NCBI GenBank assembly: GCA_009823505.1
Contig: VZQC01006616.1
Location: forward strand, 107,978 to 171,977
DNA length: 64,000 nucleotides
Source: Rhizomys pruinosus
Lineage: Eukaryota; Chordata; Mammalia; Rodentia; Spalacidae
Direction of reading: 5' to 3'
The translations under genes and the position numbers were made by a program. The notes below the pieces were generated by a model. That model made no database searches, was not told where the DNA came from, and saw only the letters and a program-made list of their open reading frames with translations. Below are positions 34,126 to 44,711 of the stretch, one piece after another; position 1 is the stretch's first letter, and every line of letters begins with the position of its first letter.

Positions 34126-35090
34126 TAGGTGAGTTCATCCTGTCAGGCTATTTCTAATGTAGTGTTTTCCAGCATGCTTCTGGACCAGCAAGTACTGACA
34201 GTTTAAATGCATGATGGGCTTGTACTCCATCTACAGGTTTAACATGTGCTTTCTAAAAGTAAATCTACAGTGTCCAATTAGCAAAGGTGAAAAGGTGAAT
34301 AAAATTCCCTCACTGATTAGCAATTGGTGCTATTTTTAGAACCTTGTTGCTGTTAGTAAATTCTGATTCAGTTATTAATAATGATTATAGTATGGTTGGG
34401 GAATGAGATGCCTTCAAGTGCAAGAGTTGAAACACAACCTGTCCTAGCTTCTCTGTTCTCACTGTGACTTGCAAATGGAGAGGCTTGCAAATTTTACATA
34501 TTTTGACCTTTTAGCATTCCAAAGTGGAATATTCAAAGTCTGCTGCACAGCAGACTGCTTGACAGTGAGTCTCTAATGCTGCCTACCCCGAGAGTTATTG
34601 ACTTCTCTGTTAAATGTGGAGGGAGCAGGCAGCTGCTTCTGTTGTTTCTCTTTCCGAAGCACAGGGATGAATCTAAAAATGAGGTGGCATTTGAATACTG
34701 AAGCACATCCATCCCTCTTCTCACTAAAACTGAAACACTAGCAAACATCAAATGTCATCTGACTTAGTCAATTTAGACTTAATTAACATGCCATTATTTA
34801 AACTGAAAAGCATTTGTTTTCAAAGAGAGTTTCAAACGATCTCATAAATATTTTTAAAATAAAATGTGGACCGAAACAATATTTCCACATACAAAAGTAC
34901 TAGGGCTATAGGAGCTAAACATGGCTTTGGTTTAAATAGTTTTTAAAAACAAACACTACCAAAATATTCTTGTCCGATGAATTGTGCTGAAGTTTCAAAT
35001 TCCTCCTAGAGTCCTAAGAATACATCAATTGTTCAAACAAAACATAAAACTAACTTTGTATATCTATAGTGGAGATTAAAAAAAAATAAT

Positions 35091-35365
35091 TTGGGGAGCG
35101 GAGGGATGGCCTAGGGGTTGAGAGCGCCGACCGCAGATACTTTCATAGGACCAGGGTCGTATCCCTCAGCACGCCACAAGGCGGCTGGAGAACCATGCTG
35201 ATAACCTCAGTTCCAGGAGAACACACGGTTCTAGGAGACCCAGTTCCGGGGGGGAATCCGACTCCCTCTTATGACCTCCACAGCATTGCCTTCTTCTGAC
35301 CTCCGTTGTGTTGCACGACACAGGTGCATGACAGTATTCATACACATAAACAATTAAATAAATAA
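35091..35365 (+). mobile_element. B2/B3-type SINE, three-unit form, indel-rich
   Basis: GGGAGCGGAGGGATGGCCTAG head with extra and missing bases throughout (CCGCAGATACTTTCATAGG where siblings have CCGCTCTTGCAGAGG). It has three internal units in damaged form and two GACCTCC segments. The indels look like uncorrected read errors close to the N. Confidence 0.8.
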
Positions 35366-35376
35366 ACTACAGAAAT

Positions 35377-35377
35377 N
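35377..35377. other. Single ambiguous base (N)
   Basis: One N between two near-identical copies of a segment of about 1.4 kb. It is most likely a contig join. Confidence 0.85.
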
Positions 35378-35467
35378 TTTTATAAATATGTAGTGATTTA
35401 CTGTTAATTTTTAACATTATTGATTGATGTTTCTGAAATATCTAAGATTGAATGCCATTAATTTTCC

Positions 35468-36590
35468 TTTTTTCAATATATAATTTGTTGAATTTTTGAG
35501 CATTCATACAATACATCATATATAATAGGTTATGATACCATCGGCCTATTTGTTAACTATACCCCAGATTTCATGTATCTGTCATATATTGTTTTAGTTC
35601 TGTAAGTCAGATAGGTGAGTTCATCCTGTCAGGCTATTTCCTATATGTATTTCTAATGTAGTGTTTTCCAGCATGCTTCTGGACCAGCAAGTACTGACAG
35701 TTTAAATGCATGATGGGCTTGTACTCCATCTACAGGTTTAACATGTGCTTTCTAAAAGTAAATCTACAGTGTCCAATTAGCAAAGGTGAAAAGGTGAATA
35801 AAATTCCCTCACTGATTAGCAATTGGTGCTATTTTTAGAACCTTGTTGCTGTTAGTAAATTCTGATTCAGTTATTAATAATGATTATAGTATGGTTGGGG
35901 AATGAGATGCCTTCAAGTGCAAGAGTTGAAACACAACCTGTCCTAGCTTCTCTGTTCTCACTGTGACTTGCAAATGGAGAGGCTTGCAAATTTTACATAT
36001 TTTGACCTTTTAGCATTCCAAAGTGGAATATTCAAAGTCTGCTGCACAGCAGACTGTGCTTGACAGTGAGTCTCTAATGCTGCCTACCCCGAGAGTTATT
36101 GACTTCTCTGTTAAATGTGGAGGGAGCAGGCAGCTGCTTCTGTTGTTTCTCTTTCCGAAGCACAGGGATGAATCTAAAAATGAGGTGGCATTTGAATACT
36201 GAAGCACATCCATCCCTCTTCTCACTAAAACTGAAACACTAGCAAACATCAAATGTCATCTGACTTAGTCAATTTAGACTTAATTAACATGCCATTATTT
36301 AAACTGAAAAGCATTTGTTTTCAAAGAGAGTTTCAAACGATCTCATAAATATTTTTAAAATAAAATGTGGACCGAAACAATATTTCCACATACAAAAGTA
36401 CTAGGGCTATAGGAGCTAAACATGGCTTTGGTTTAAATAGTTTTTAAAAACAAACACTACCAAAATATTCTTGTCCGATGAATTGTGCTGAAGTTTCAAA
36501 TTCCTCCTAGAGTCCTAAGAATACATCAATTGTTCAAACAAAACATAAAACTAACTTTGTATATCTATAGTGGAGATTAAAAAAAAAATT
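35468..36590. repeat. Duplicated segment, copy 2
   Basis: The second copy of 33972 onward, offset by about 1.5 kb. Its left 180 bp (to about 35655) differs by many small indels; the rest is almost identical. It continues into a cleaner copy of the same B2-type SINE (36594 onward). Confidence 0.9.
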
Positions 36591-36593
36591 GGG

Positions 36594-36820
36594 GGCTGGA
36601 GAGATGGCCTAGGGGTTGAGAGCACCGACCGCTCTTGCAGAGGACCAGGGTTCGTTCCCCAGCACCAACATGGCGGCTGAGAACCATCTGTAACTCCAGT
36701 TCCAGGAGAACACCAGTTCTAGGAGAACTCCAGTTCCGGGGGAATCCGACGCCCTCTTCTGACCTCCGCGGCATTGCATGTCTGCATGGAGGTTTGTACA
36801 CCCGTGTCATGCAATTGACT
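36594..36820 (+). mobile_element. B2/B3-type SINE, three-unit form with inverted 3' segment
   Basis: Head GGGCTGGAGAGATGGCCTAG, then three tandem units (CTCCAGTTCCAGGAGAA, CACCAGTTCTAGGAGAA, CTCCAGTTCCGGGGGAA). After GCGGCATTGCA the expected tail is replaced by its reverse complement (TGTCTGCATGGAGGTTTGTA, CACCCGTGTCATGCAATT), a micro-inversion of about 40 bp. No normal AATAAATAAA tail follows directly. Confidence 0.88.
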
Positions 36821-36922
36821 AATAGACATAAGAACTGTGAAAAGGATTATACTCTGTTCAGAACCAAATATAATACTAAAGTCCTTGGGCACAATAAATA
36901 AATAAAATAAAGTAAAATTTTC

Positions 36923-37130
36923 GCCAGACATGGTGGCACACTCCTTTAATCCTAGCATTCAGGAGGCAGAGGCAGGCGGATCTGTGAGTTCAAGGCCAGC
37001 CTGGTCTACAGAGTGAGTTCCAGGACAACTGGGGCTATAGGGAGGCCCTGTCTCGAAAAGACAAACAAAACAAAACAAAACAAAACAAAAAGCAAAAAAA
37101 ACCAAAAAACAAAAACAAAAACAAAAAACC
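36923..37130 (+). mobile_element. B1 SINE with (CAAAA)n tail
   Basis: GCCAGACATGGTGGCACACT ... GGAGGCCCTGTCTCGAAAAG, followed by a long CAAAACAAAAC-type tail. Confidence 0.93.
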
Positions 37131-37255
37131 ACATTTTCATTGATTTGAGAATTTCATACAATTTATTTAGATTTTAGATACCCTCCCCTTTTGCTATCCC
37201 CACCTTAGGAACCACTCCCCAAATTCATGTCCTCTATAACTATTTATCTTTTTAA
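37131..37255 (-). mobile_element. Old L1 3'-UTR fragment
   Basis: GAGAATTTCATACAATTTAT, ATACCCTCCCCTTTTGCTAT, CCACTCCCCAAATTCATGTC resemble the old L1 3'-UTR pieces at 33975 and 49195, minus orientation. Confidence 0.45.
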
Positions 37256-37299
37256 ATTGAATATTTGTGAATTTTTTTTTTGTAAGAGCACCTGGTGCT

Positions 37300-37372
37300 C
37301 TTCATTTCTCTTTCTTTCTCCTTTTCTTTTACTTTTTTCTTTTTCTTTCTTTCTTTTTTTTTTTTTTTTTTT
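37300..37372. repeat. Polypyrimidine tract
   Basis: TTTC/TTTTC-rich run ending in a long T stretch, adjoining the 3' side of a minus-strand B1. Confidence 0.85.
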
Positions 37373-37503
37373 GTTTGATATTTTTTGAGACAGATGGCTC
37401 TCCATTGGTCAGCTGGCTGGAATTTGCTTTGTAGAACAGGCTGGTTTGAACTCACGTATATGCTGCAGTGTCAGATTAAGTGTCGTTACAGCATGCCTGG
37501 CAG
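37373..37503 (-). mobile_element. B1 SINE, indel-rich
   Basis: TTTGAGACAGATGGCTCTCC ... TTGCTTTGTAGAACAGGCTGG ... CAGCATGCCTGGCA. B1 order on the minus strand with many small insertions and deletions. Confidence 0.75.
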
Positions 37504-37659
37504 TTTTTTTTCTAACATAAAAGACACTGTAATGGATGGTGTAGACATTCCAGCATGAGCTGGCCTTGTTCTCTCCAACAGTGGGACATAGGTGAATACT
37601 TGCATACCAGGATTTAATGCTTTTTTCAACATTAAAAATATACTTAAATATTATATATA
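37504..37659. other. Short unique spacer
   Basis: No element recognised; includes a TATATATA run next to the L1 3' end. Confidence 0.4.
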
Positions 37660-39057
37660 TATATTTATAAATTAGACCACCCCACACGCAGAGCTCATGC
37701 TTTCTGCCAAAATGCTTTTCATCTCTTATCTCAGTCTTGTCTCATATTCTATCATGTGAGAAGTTGAAGTTGAGCAGAAGTGTACTGTTTCAGTCAGTTT
37801 TTGATGCAGTACTTTCATGTTGTGTTGTTTGTTGTTTGTTGTTGTTAGTGTGTATGTTTGTTGGTTTCCAATAGTGAATCCTTTACAATGCTTTGGATAA
37901 AAGCTAAGGGGCCTGGACAAGAATACTTCAATGAGTAATTGTCACTAGCTCCACAGATGAAGTCCATTCGTTGTTTTCTGGGACTGTGTACGTGGATCAC
38001 ATCAGCATGATGTCTACTAGTCAGCCAGTTTTCTGAAGCTCATGAATGTTCATTTTTTTACGTGTAATGAGCTCCATATGTGTCGATGATACACATTATT
38101 TCTTATCACACTCAATGCATGTTTAAGGGGATTGGGTTGATTTCAGCTCTTTGCTACTGTGAAGAGAAGTAAGAAACTGGCAGTGCATGTATTCTGTGGT
38201 GGGGTGGATGTTGAGGGTACATGCCTAGGAATTGGTATGGCTGGGTCGGGGTGGCAAGTTCATTAAGTCTTAGGGTTTCCACACTGCTTTCCATAAGTGG
38301 TTGCATGAGTTTACAATTCCCAGGCAGCAGTGGATGAGTGGTTCCCCTTTCCCAACAACCACTCCAACACTTGGTATCTTTGTTTTCTTGAACTTAGCAG
38401 GTTTATGTTGGACTGATGATATGTTTAAAGTGGTTTTGATTTGCAATTTTCTTATGATTAGTGATGGTTGAACACTTCTTAAGATGTGTTTCTCGCAGCT
38501 CTAAGTTGTAACGTTGTGAAGTCGCTGTTCAGCTTTTTGCTCCACGGGTCTATTGATGGTATTTGTTTTCATTTCTTTGTTTTTTTGAGTAGTATGTATA
38601 TTCTGGAAATCAATGCTTTGGTAGACGTGATTCTGAGTTGAAGGTTTGCTCCCAGCTCTGTGGATTTCTCTTCACTTTTGATTGCTATTTTTTGATGTGA
38701 CGAAACTTTTGGAGTTTGTAATGAAGGTCCATTTGTTTCAGTTGTTTTGACTTATTTTTTGTGATGCTGCTGTCTGATTTAGGAAGTCTTTTTTATGCCT
38801 ATGTCTTAAGTAGTCTGTTGAAAATTTTTTTCTTCTATCGCCTCCAGAGTTTGGGGTTTCACGTTGAGGTCTTTGATCCATCTGGAGTTGACTTTTGTAC
38901 AGGGTGAGAGGTAGGGGTTTAATTTCATTCTTCTACAAGTGGTGATCCAGTTTTGCCAACACCGCTTGCTGAAGATGCTGTCTTTTCTCCATTGTGTCTT
39001 CTTGGCCCCCTTATAAAAAATGAGATGGCTGAAATTGTATGTGCTCAGGTTTGGATC

Positions 39058-39783
39058 TTAAGTTTTGTTCCATTGGTCAACAGGTCTGTTTTTGTGCCAG
39101 TACCAGGCTGTTTTTATGAATATAGCCCTGTAGTATAGTTTGAAGTCTGGTATAGATATCCCCCCTGTGTAGCTCTTTTCGCTCAGGGTTGTTTTGGCTA
39201 TTTGGGGTCTTTTGGTTTTCCAAATTAATTTAAGGACTGTTTTATCCAAGCCAGTGAAGAACCTCTTGGGGATTTTGATTGGAATTGCATTAAATCTATA
39301 CAAGAGTTTCAGTAGAATGGACATTTTGACAATGTTAATTTTCCCAATCCATGAGCATGGGAGGTTTTTCCATCTTTTGATATCTTCTTCAATTTCCTTC
39401 TTTAAAGTTTTAAAATTTTTGTTGTAGAGATCTTTGGTGTCTTTGGTTAGGTTTGTTCCTAGGTATTTTATTGTTTTTGAGGCTATTGTGAGTGGGAAGG
39501 TCCCTTTGAATTCTTTCTCCAGTTGCTTGTTTTTGGTGTAAAGAAAGGCCATTGATTTTTTAAAGTTAATTTTGTATCCTGCCACTTTGCTGAAGCTGTT
39601 AATCATTTCTAGGAGTTTTCTGGTGGAGTTTTTAGCATCCCCTAAGTAAACAATCATATCATCAGCAAATAGGGACAGCTTGACTTCCTCTCTTCCAATT
39701 AGTACTCCTTTAATATCCTTTTCTTGCCTTATAGCTCTAGCAAGTGTTTCAAGCACTATATTGAAGAGGAGTGGTGACAGCAC
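39058..39783 (-). pseudogene. L1 ORF2 reverse transcriptase (late) and downstream region
   Basis: About 241 codons. [20 protein letters not shown], the catalytic FADDM motif near residues 39-43 with [31 protein letters not shown], then [20 protein letters not shown]. It carries the catalytic FADD of the RT palm. It is separated from the upstream ORF2 part by a small frame-changing indel near 39785 and ends in a stop at 39058. Confidence 0.92.
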
Positions 39784-41318
39784 TCAGGGGGGTAGCCTTG
39801 CTGAGTTCCTACCTTCAAAGGGAATGTTTCTGTCTTTTCCCCAGTTAGGATGATATTGGCTATAGGTTTCCTGTATATGACTTTGATTACATTGAGGAAT
39901 GATCCCTCCAATCCAATTCCTTCTAGGACTTTAAGCATGAAGGGATGCTGGATTTTGTTAAAGGCTTTTTCAGCATCAATTGAGATGATGGTGTGGTTTT
40001 TGTCTTTGATTCCGTTTATGTGTTTGATGATGTTTATTGATTTTCGTATGTTGAACCATCCCTGCATCTCTGGTATGAATCCAACTTGGTCATGATGGAT
40101 GATCTTCTTGATGTGGGTCTGTATGCGATTTGCCAGTATTCTGTTTAGAATTTTGGCATCTGTGTTCATGAGGGAGATGGGTCTATAATTCTCCTTTTTA
40201 GTTGGATCTTTGCCTGGTTTTGGTAATAGAGTGATGTTGGCTTCATAGAAGGAATTTGGGAGAATTCCCTCTGATTGTATACTTCTAAACAGTTTCAGAA
40301 ATAATGGTTGTAGGTCTTTTTGAAATGTTTTATAGAATTCTGCTGTGAAACCGTCTGGGCCTGGGCTTTTTTTAGTTGGGAGGCTTCTTACTACATCCTC
40401 TATTTCTTCATATGTTATGGGTCTGTTTAAGCTGCTGGTCTCCTCTTGGCCAAGCTTTGGTGATTCCCAAGATTTCAGATATTCATCCATTTCTTCTAGA
40501 TTTTCAAACTTGGTAGAATATAGGTTCTTGTAATATTCCCATATAATTTTCTTGATCTTTTCCTTGTCCGTTGTGATATTTCCCTTTTCATCACAGATTG
40601 TATTGATTTGGAGTTGTTCCTTCTTTCTTTTTGTTAACTGGGCTAGAGGTCTGTCTATCTTGTTTATTCTTTCAAAGAACCAACTTTTGGCTTCATTGAT
40701 TTTTTGTATTGTTTTCTTTGTTTCTATTTCATTGATTTCTGCTCTGATTTTTGTTATTTCTTCCTGTCTGTTGCGTTTAGGGTTCATCTGTTGTTGCCTC
40801 TCAAGTGCTTTTAGCTGTAGTGTTAGATCATTCACTTGTGCTCTTTCTGTTTTTCTAATGTAGGCACCCAGGGCTATAAATTTCCCTCTTAGGACTGCTT
40901 TTAAGGTATCCCATAAGTTTTGTTGTGTTGTATTGTCATTGTCATTCAGTTCCAGGAATGTTTTTATTTCTTTCTTTATCTCTTCCTTGACCCATTCATT
41001 ATTCAAGAGTGTGTTGTTTAGTCTCCATGTGTTCTTGTAGGCAGGAGGGCTTGTCCTGGTGTTGATGTTGAGCTTCATTGCACTGTGGTCTGACAGGATG
41101 CATGAAATTATTTCAATCTTTTTGTATTTGTAGAGGTTTCTTCTGTGTCCCAGGATGTGGTCGATTTTGGAGAATGTTCCGTGGGGTGCTGAGTAGAAAG
41201 TGTATTCTCTGGTATTAGGATGGAATGTTCGGTAGAGGTCTATGAGGTCCATTTGGTGTATCATATCGTTCAGTTCAGATGTCTCTCTGTTTATTTTTTG
41301 TCCTGTTGACCTATCCAA
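39756..41318 (-). pseudogene. L1 ORF2 endonuclease C-end and early reverse transcriptase
   Basis: The longest open frame in the window, 520 codons. The endonuclease end is at residues about 1-75 ([20 protein letters not shown], with the conserved His in SDHSAMKL). The linker follows ([20 protein letters not shown]), then RT start motifs ([34 protein letters not shown]) and motif A as [12 protein letters not shown], with Asn where most copies have Asp after AF. It breaks at GYPPECCHH where RT would continue. L1 ORF2 normally nicks DNA and reverse-transcribes at the nick; this copy cannot. Confidence 0.92.
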
Positions 41319-41323
41319 AGGAC

Positions 41324-41668
41324 TCAGTGGGGTATTGAAANCTTTTTGTATTTGTGGAGGTTTCTTCTGTGTCCCAGTATATGGTTGATTTTGGAGAATG
41401 TTCCATGGGGTGCTGAGTAGAAAGTGTATTCTCTGGTATTAGGGTGGAATATTCGGTAGAGGTCTATGAGGTCCATTTGGTGTATCATATCTTTCAGTTC
41501 AGATGTCTCTCTGTTTATTCTTTGTCCTGTTGACCTATCCAAAGGACTCAGTGGGGTGGTATTGAAATCCCCTACTATGAGTGTACTGGGGTTAGTGGGT
41601 GACTTGTGGTCCTGGACAATTGTCTTTATAAGGTTTGGTGCAGCAGAGTTTGGGGCATATATGTTCAT
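41324..41668 (-). pseudogene. L1 ORF2 endonuclease fragment, right of the N
   Basis: MNIYAPNSAAPNLIKTIV, the catalytic-site motif LIVGDFNT, then [20 protein letters not shown] and KINHILGHRR. The APE-type endonuclease signature GDFN is intact. It repeats about 75 residues already present left of the N, so it is either a duplicate, an overlap or another L1. Confidence 0.88.
41341..41341. other. Single ambiguous base (N)
   Basis: One N with 223 bp repeated directly on each side (about 96% alike by eye), inside L1. It is most likely a contig join in repetitive DNA. Confidence 0.85.
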
Positions 41669-41884
41669 AATTGTGAAATCTTCTTAATGAATTTTTCCTT
41701 TGATAAAAATTTAATGGCCTTCTTTGTCTCTTCTGATTTCTTTTACTTTGAAGTGTGAAATTCTTATAATATGTTTTGATACTTATAATGGGAATCTTGT
41801 GGAGTTAATTTCATCATGAACAATTTTTTCTTCATCTTGGTGGGGATTTTTGGTAATTTTAAAAAATTATTTTAGGTAGCAATA

Positions 41885-42018
41885 AAAAGGTGCCTATGTA
41901 TGGCAGAATTCATGAACTGGGGTGGGGTGGGGGGCAAGGAAAGGGGAATATTTGTAAGTTGAACTAAAAAAATGATGTATGAAATACATAAACATCAATA
42001 AAAATATTTTATTAAAAA
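41885..42018 (+). mobile_element. L1 3'-UTR terminal fragment
   Basis: TATGGCAGAATTCATGAACT, GGTGGGGTGGGGGGCAAGG, ATGATGTATGAAATACATAA, ACATCAATAAAAATATTTTA. The last 130 bp of an L1 in plus orientation, opposite to its L1 neighbour. Both elements contain this terminal region, so they are not two arms of one twin-primed insertion. Confidence 0.88.
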
Positions 42019-42568
42019 TAAAAAGGTGCATTATAAATAATCTCAATTTTGTATCAGTTTCATAAATAAAATATTGGGAATTCAGTTCTTTTTAAAATTT
42101 AGAATCCACTAGCAGCAAAAAAAGTAATATACCATTGGCTGTTTTCTTTTACCAAAGCGTAAGATACCTTTACTGTTTTAGTATAGAGACATCTGAATAA
42201 TAATTTCATTTGAGCCTATATTTCTAAGGAGGTTAGCTAACTACTCAACCCAGTAGCTCTGGGTTTAGCCTACATGGTTCTCAGGCATGCTTCACCATCA
42301 ATTTAAGTTCATATGAGCAAGTTCCCAACTACCTGGACAACTGTTTCTTAGTAATCATCCGCTACACCTGGTTCTTACAATCTTTCCATCCTCTTCTGCA
42401 ATGATTGCTGAACCCTGGGTAAGGGAAGCTTAATACAGGACTCCTATACACACACCCTGCATTCTCTTTTGCTCTACATTTTGGCCACTTGGTGCTTTCT
42501 GTGTTAATTACCATCTGGTGCATGAGGAAGCTTGGTCTGGTGGTCTTAAATAAAAACATTTAATTTTC
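42019..42568. other. Unique DNA, no gene seen
   Basis: No element recognised. Confidence 0.45.
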
Positions 42569-42656
42569 AGCCAGTGGTGGTGGCACCCACTGGTAGGATT
42601 TGCTGAAGGAGGCAGAGGCAGGAGGAACTGGAGTTTGAGGCCAGCCTGGGCTACAC
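42569..42656 (+). mobile_element. B1-like fragment, diverged
   Basis: CAGCCAGTGGTGGTGGCACC, AAGGAGGCAGAGGCAGGAGG, GAGGCCAGCCTGGGCTACA. First half of an older B1. Confidence 0.75.
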
Positions 42657-43020
42657 TGTTTTAATTTTCAAATTTATGTCTGTATTTCATGTGTCCCCTT
42701 GGTGTAGAACCACCAGAGGAAATCGCTTACTGGGAGAAAGGAGTCAGGTTTGTCACAGGTGGCTCAGAAAATTTGGAGCAGAGTTTACCTGAGTAGGATA
42801 CCTCTACAAAGAGGGTGTATGGATCATTTGATTTGAAAGGCAAGTATTGAAACTTATACCTATTTTATTCATAAATTTATATTAAGCTTTTAAATTGGTA
42901 ATTAATTGATGATGTTTTTCAAGTATAGTGAAATTGTAAGGATTATTTCTCTTTGTTTATGATATTTTATTTACTTACTTGGTCCTATAGGAATTTATTT
43001 AGCTTTCTCTGTAAGGACAT
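42657..43020. other. Unique DNA, no gene seen
   Basis: No element recognised. Confidence 0.45.
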
Positions 43021-43395
43021 AGTAGCTGCAGCAGTCACTTTTCTGTTGCTGTTATAAAACCACCATGACCAAGAGAACTTATAAAAGGAAGAGTTTATTT
43101 GAGCTTACAATTGATGGTTCCAGGGAATTAGAGTCCACTGTGGTGGGAGGCATGGTGGCAGGAGCTGGAGCAGAAAGCTGAGGTTCACATCTTCCAATGA
43201 GCACAGGAAGCCAAGAGAGAGCAACTGGAGACCATGAGGCTTGTTAAACTCCCTAAGCCTACCCTCAGTGCCATGCTTCCTCTAGCACGGCCACACTTTC
43301 TACAACCTCCAAAACAGTGCCACCAACTGGGGACAAAATGTCTGAATTGTTGAAGCCTATTGGGAGACATTCTCATTCAAACCATCACACTGGCA
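43021..43395 (-). repeat. Rodent interspersed repeat, minus orientation
   Basis: TTTCTGTTGCTGTTATAAAA, CCACCATGACCAAGAGAACT, GGAGGCATGGTGGCAGGAGC, TGCTTCCTCTAGCACGGCCA, CAAAACAGTGCCACCAACTG, CATTCTCATTCAAACCATCA. A common rodent repeat type that I remember but cannot name with certainty; related to 25900-26215. Confidence 0.6.
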
Positions 43396-44675
43396 ATTCA
43401 GTGCTTTCTGAGTGACAGGAATTTCTCTAGCCTTAGAAAGAAGTAAGGAATTTCATTTTACAGGGAAGGAGTTTCTTTAGCAGAACTCTCACTCAGGCCT
43501 GGGAATCAGAACTGCAAGATGGAGGGAGTCAACACATACCATGGGCAATGCTTCTACCAAAGCAATCGCTCTGTGATGACGACAGTCAATAGTCAGAAGT
43601 CTGAGGGTGCCTTGGTCTAGGGAAGAGCTTCTCTGATAAGAGCCATCCTTTCACCAAGATGAAAAATGGAAGGCTGTACAAAGCCTCAGTGCACAGGAAA
43701 ACATGAGGAATGAGCTTACTGTCTAGAATTACAGACATGTTTTGAAAAGTAAGGCAGGGTCCATAATATATTTAAACATTTCAGTGAATTGTTAATAATA
43801 TACTGTTCAAATCTGTACAAAATTCCACTTACAACCTGGTTTACTTTGAATTGCAGTCATTACTCTCACATCTATCAATAACCTGAATTTGAATTTCTGG
43901 CCATAAGTCAGTTAGTGGAATCAGAAAAGTACATTCCTGCATTCAATTACTGTTTACTTAAATGCTCATAGCTGCTTTCAGAGTGATTATTCTTCATTGT
44001 CTATATTTGCATAATGTTTATTACCAAGAAGTTTATTTAAAAGCAATGAAAATCTGAAGTTCTCATGTGTTCTTTAATCAAGACTATGGTTATGCATCTG
44101 GAATCATTTAGTTTCAGAAAAGTCTGAATGAATATTTTTTGACTTTTCTGTGATTTGGATTTTCTGTACTTTTTTTTAAAATCTGTGAGTTATGCCAAAA
44201 GTAAAAGAAATAACACTGCTTTTAAATTTCAGTGCATTTGTATTCCTAAACCACTGTTTATATGCATTTCTGATAGTTACATCTTTAGAAATGCTTTCAT
44301 CTTGTCAAGTAGAGAAAGAGGTTTGCAACCACAAATAAAAGACATTTTATTCTTGGCTCTTAAATTATTCTTTGCAAGATCTTAGGCAAATATGTAGACT
44401 CCTTTCCCATGTATAATCTAAAATGCAAATAGAGCAAAAATATTGTCCATCAGACATGAAAGATTTTTATCATGCTTCGCTTGGATTCTCTGAAAATGAA
44501 AACACTATGCAGGGCTTTAAATAGATGCTTGCATGATGAGATCAATATTTTTTCCACATTCAGAAAAATTGACTATTGTTTCCTTTTGGAGTTTTAAGCT
44601 TTTTATACATTTTTTTGAAAACATACAAAATCAGAAATTTACTTTTTATTGCATGAGTAACAGTTCTAAAATTAG

Positions 44676-44711
<36 letters not shown>

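Larger units (their letters stand above)
33972..35376. repeat. Duplicated segment, copy 1 (ends at N 35377)
   Basis: From CAATATATAATTTGTTGAAT this block recurs at 35468 onward. About 34150-35085 is nearly identical to 35657-36585 (one 2-base difference noticed, CAGACTGCTTGAC against CAGACTGTGCTTGAC). Its right end is an error-rich B2-type SINE running up to the N. The pattern suggests two overlapping contig ends rather than a real tandem copy. Confidence 0.9.
37660..41755 (-). mobile_element. L1 retrotransposon, 5'-truncated, split by N
   Basis: A minus-strand L1 from its 3' UTR (left, about 37660-38000) through ORF2 to the endonuclease region (right, to about 41755). It is the best-preserved L1 here, with long open ORF2 segments, but has no ORF1 or 5' UTR. 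The left 900 bp carries many small indels. An N at 41341 is flanked by a 223-bp repeat (41118-41340, 41342 to about 41566), so the right part may come from another L1 or an unmerged overlap. Confidence 0.93.

Noticed and set aside
34533..36252. The same 72-80 codon minus-strand frame found twice, as a conserved gene pair
   Set aside because: The two copies come from the probable false duplication around the N at 35377; identity says nothing about selection.
39756..41318. 520-codon open frame as a host gene
   Set aside because: The protein is plainly L1 ORF2 (endonuclease end plus early RT) and breaks by frameshift; it is a retrotransposon remnant.
37660..42018. One large twin-primed L1 (minus arm plus the plus-strand tail at 41885)
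   Set aside because: Both parts contain the same L1 terminal region, so they cannot be the two arms of one twin-primed copy.
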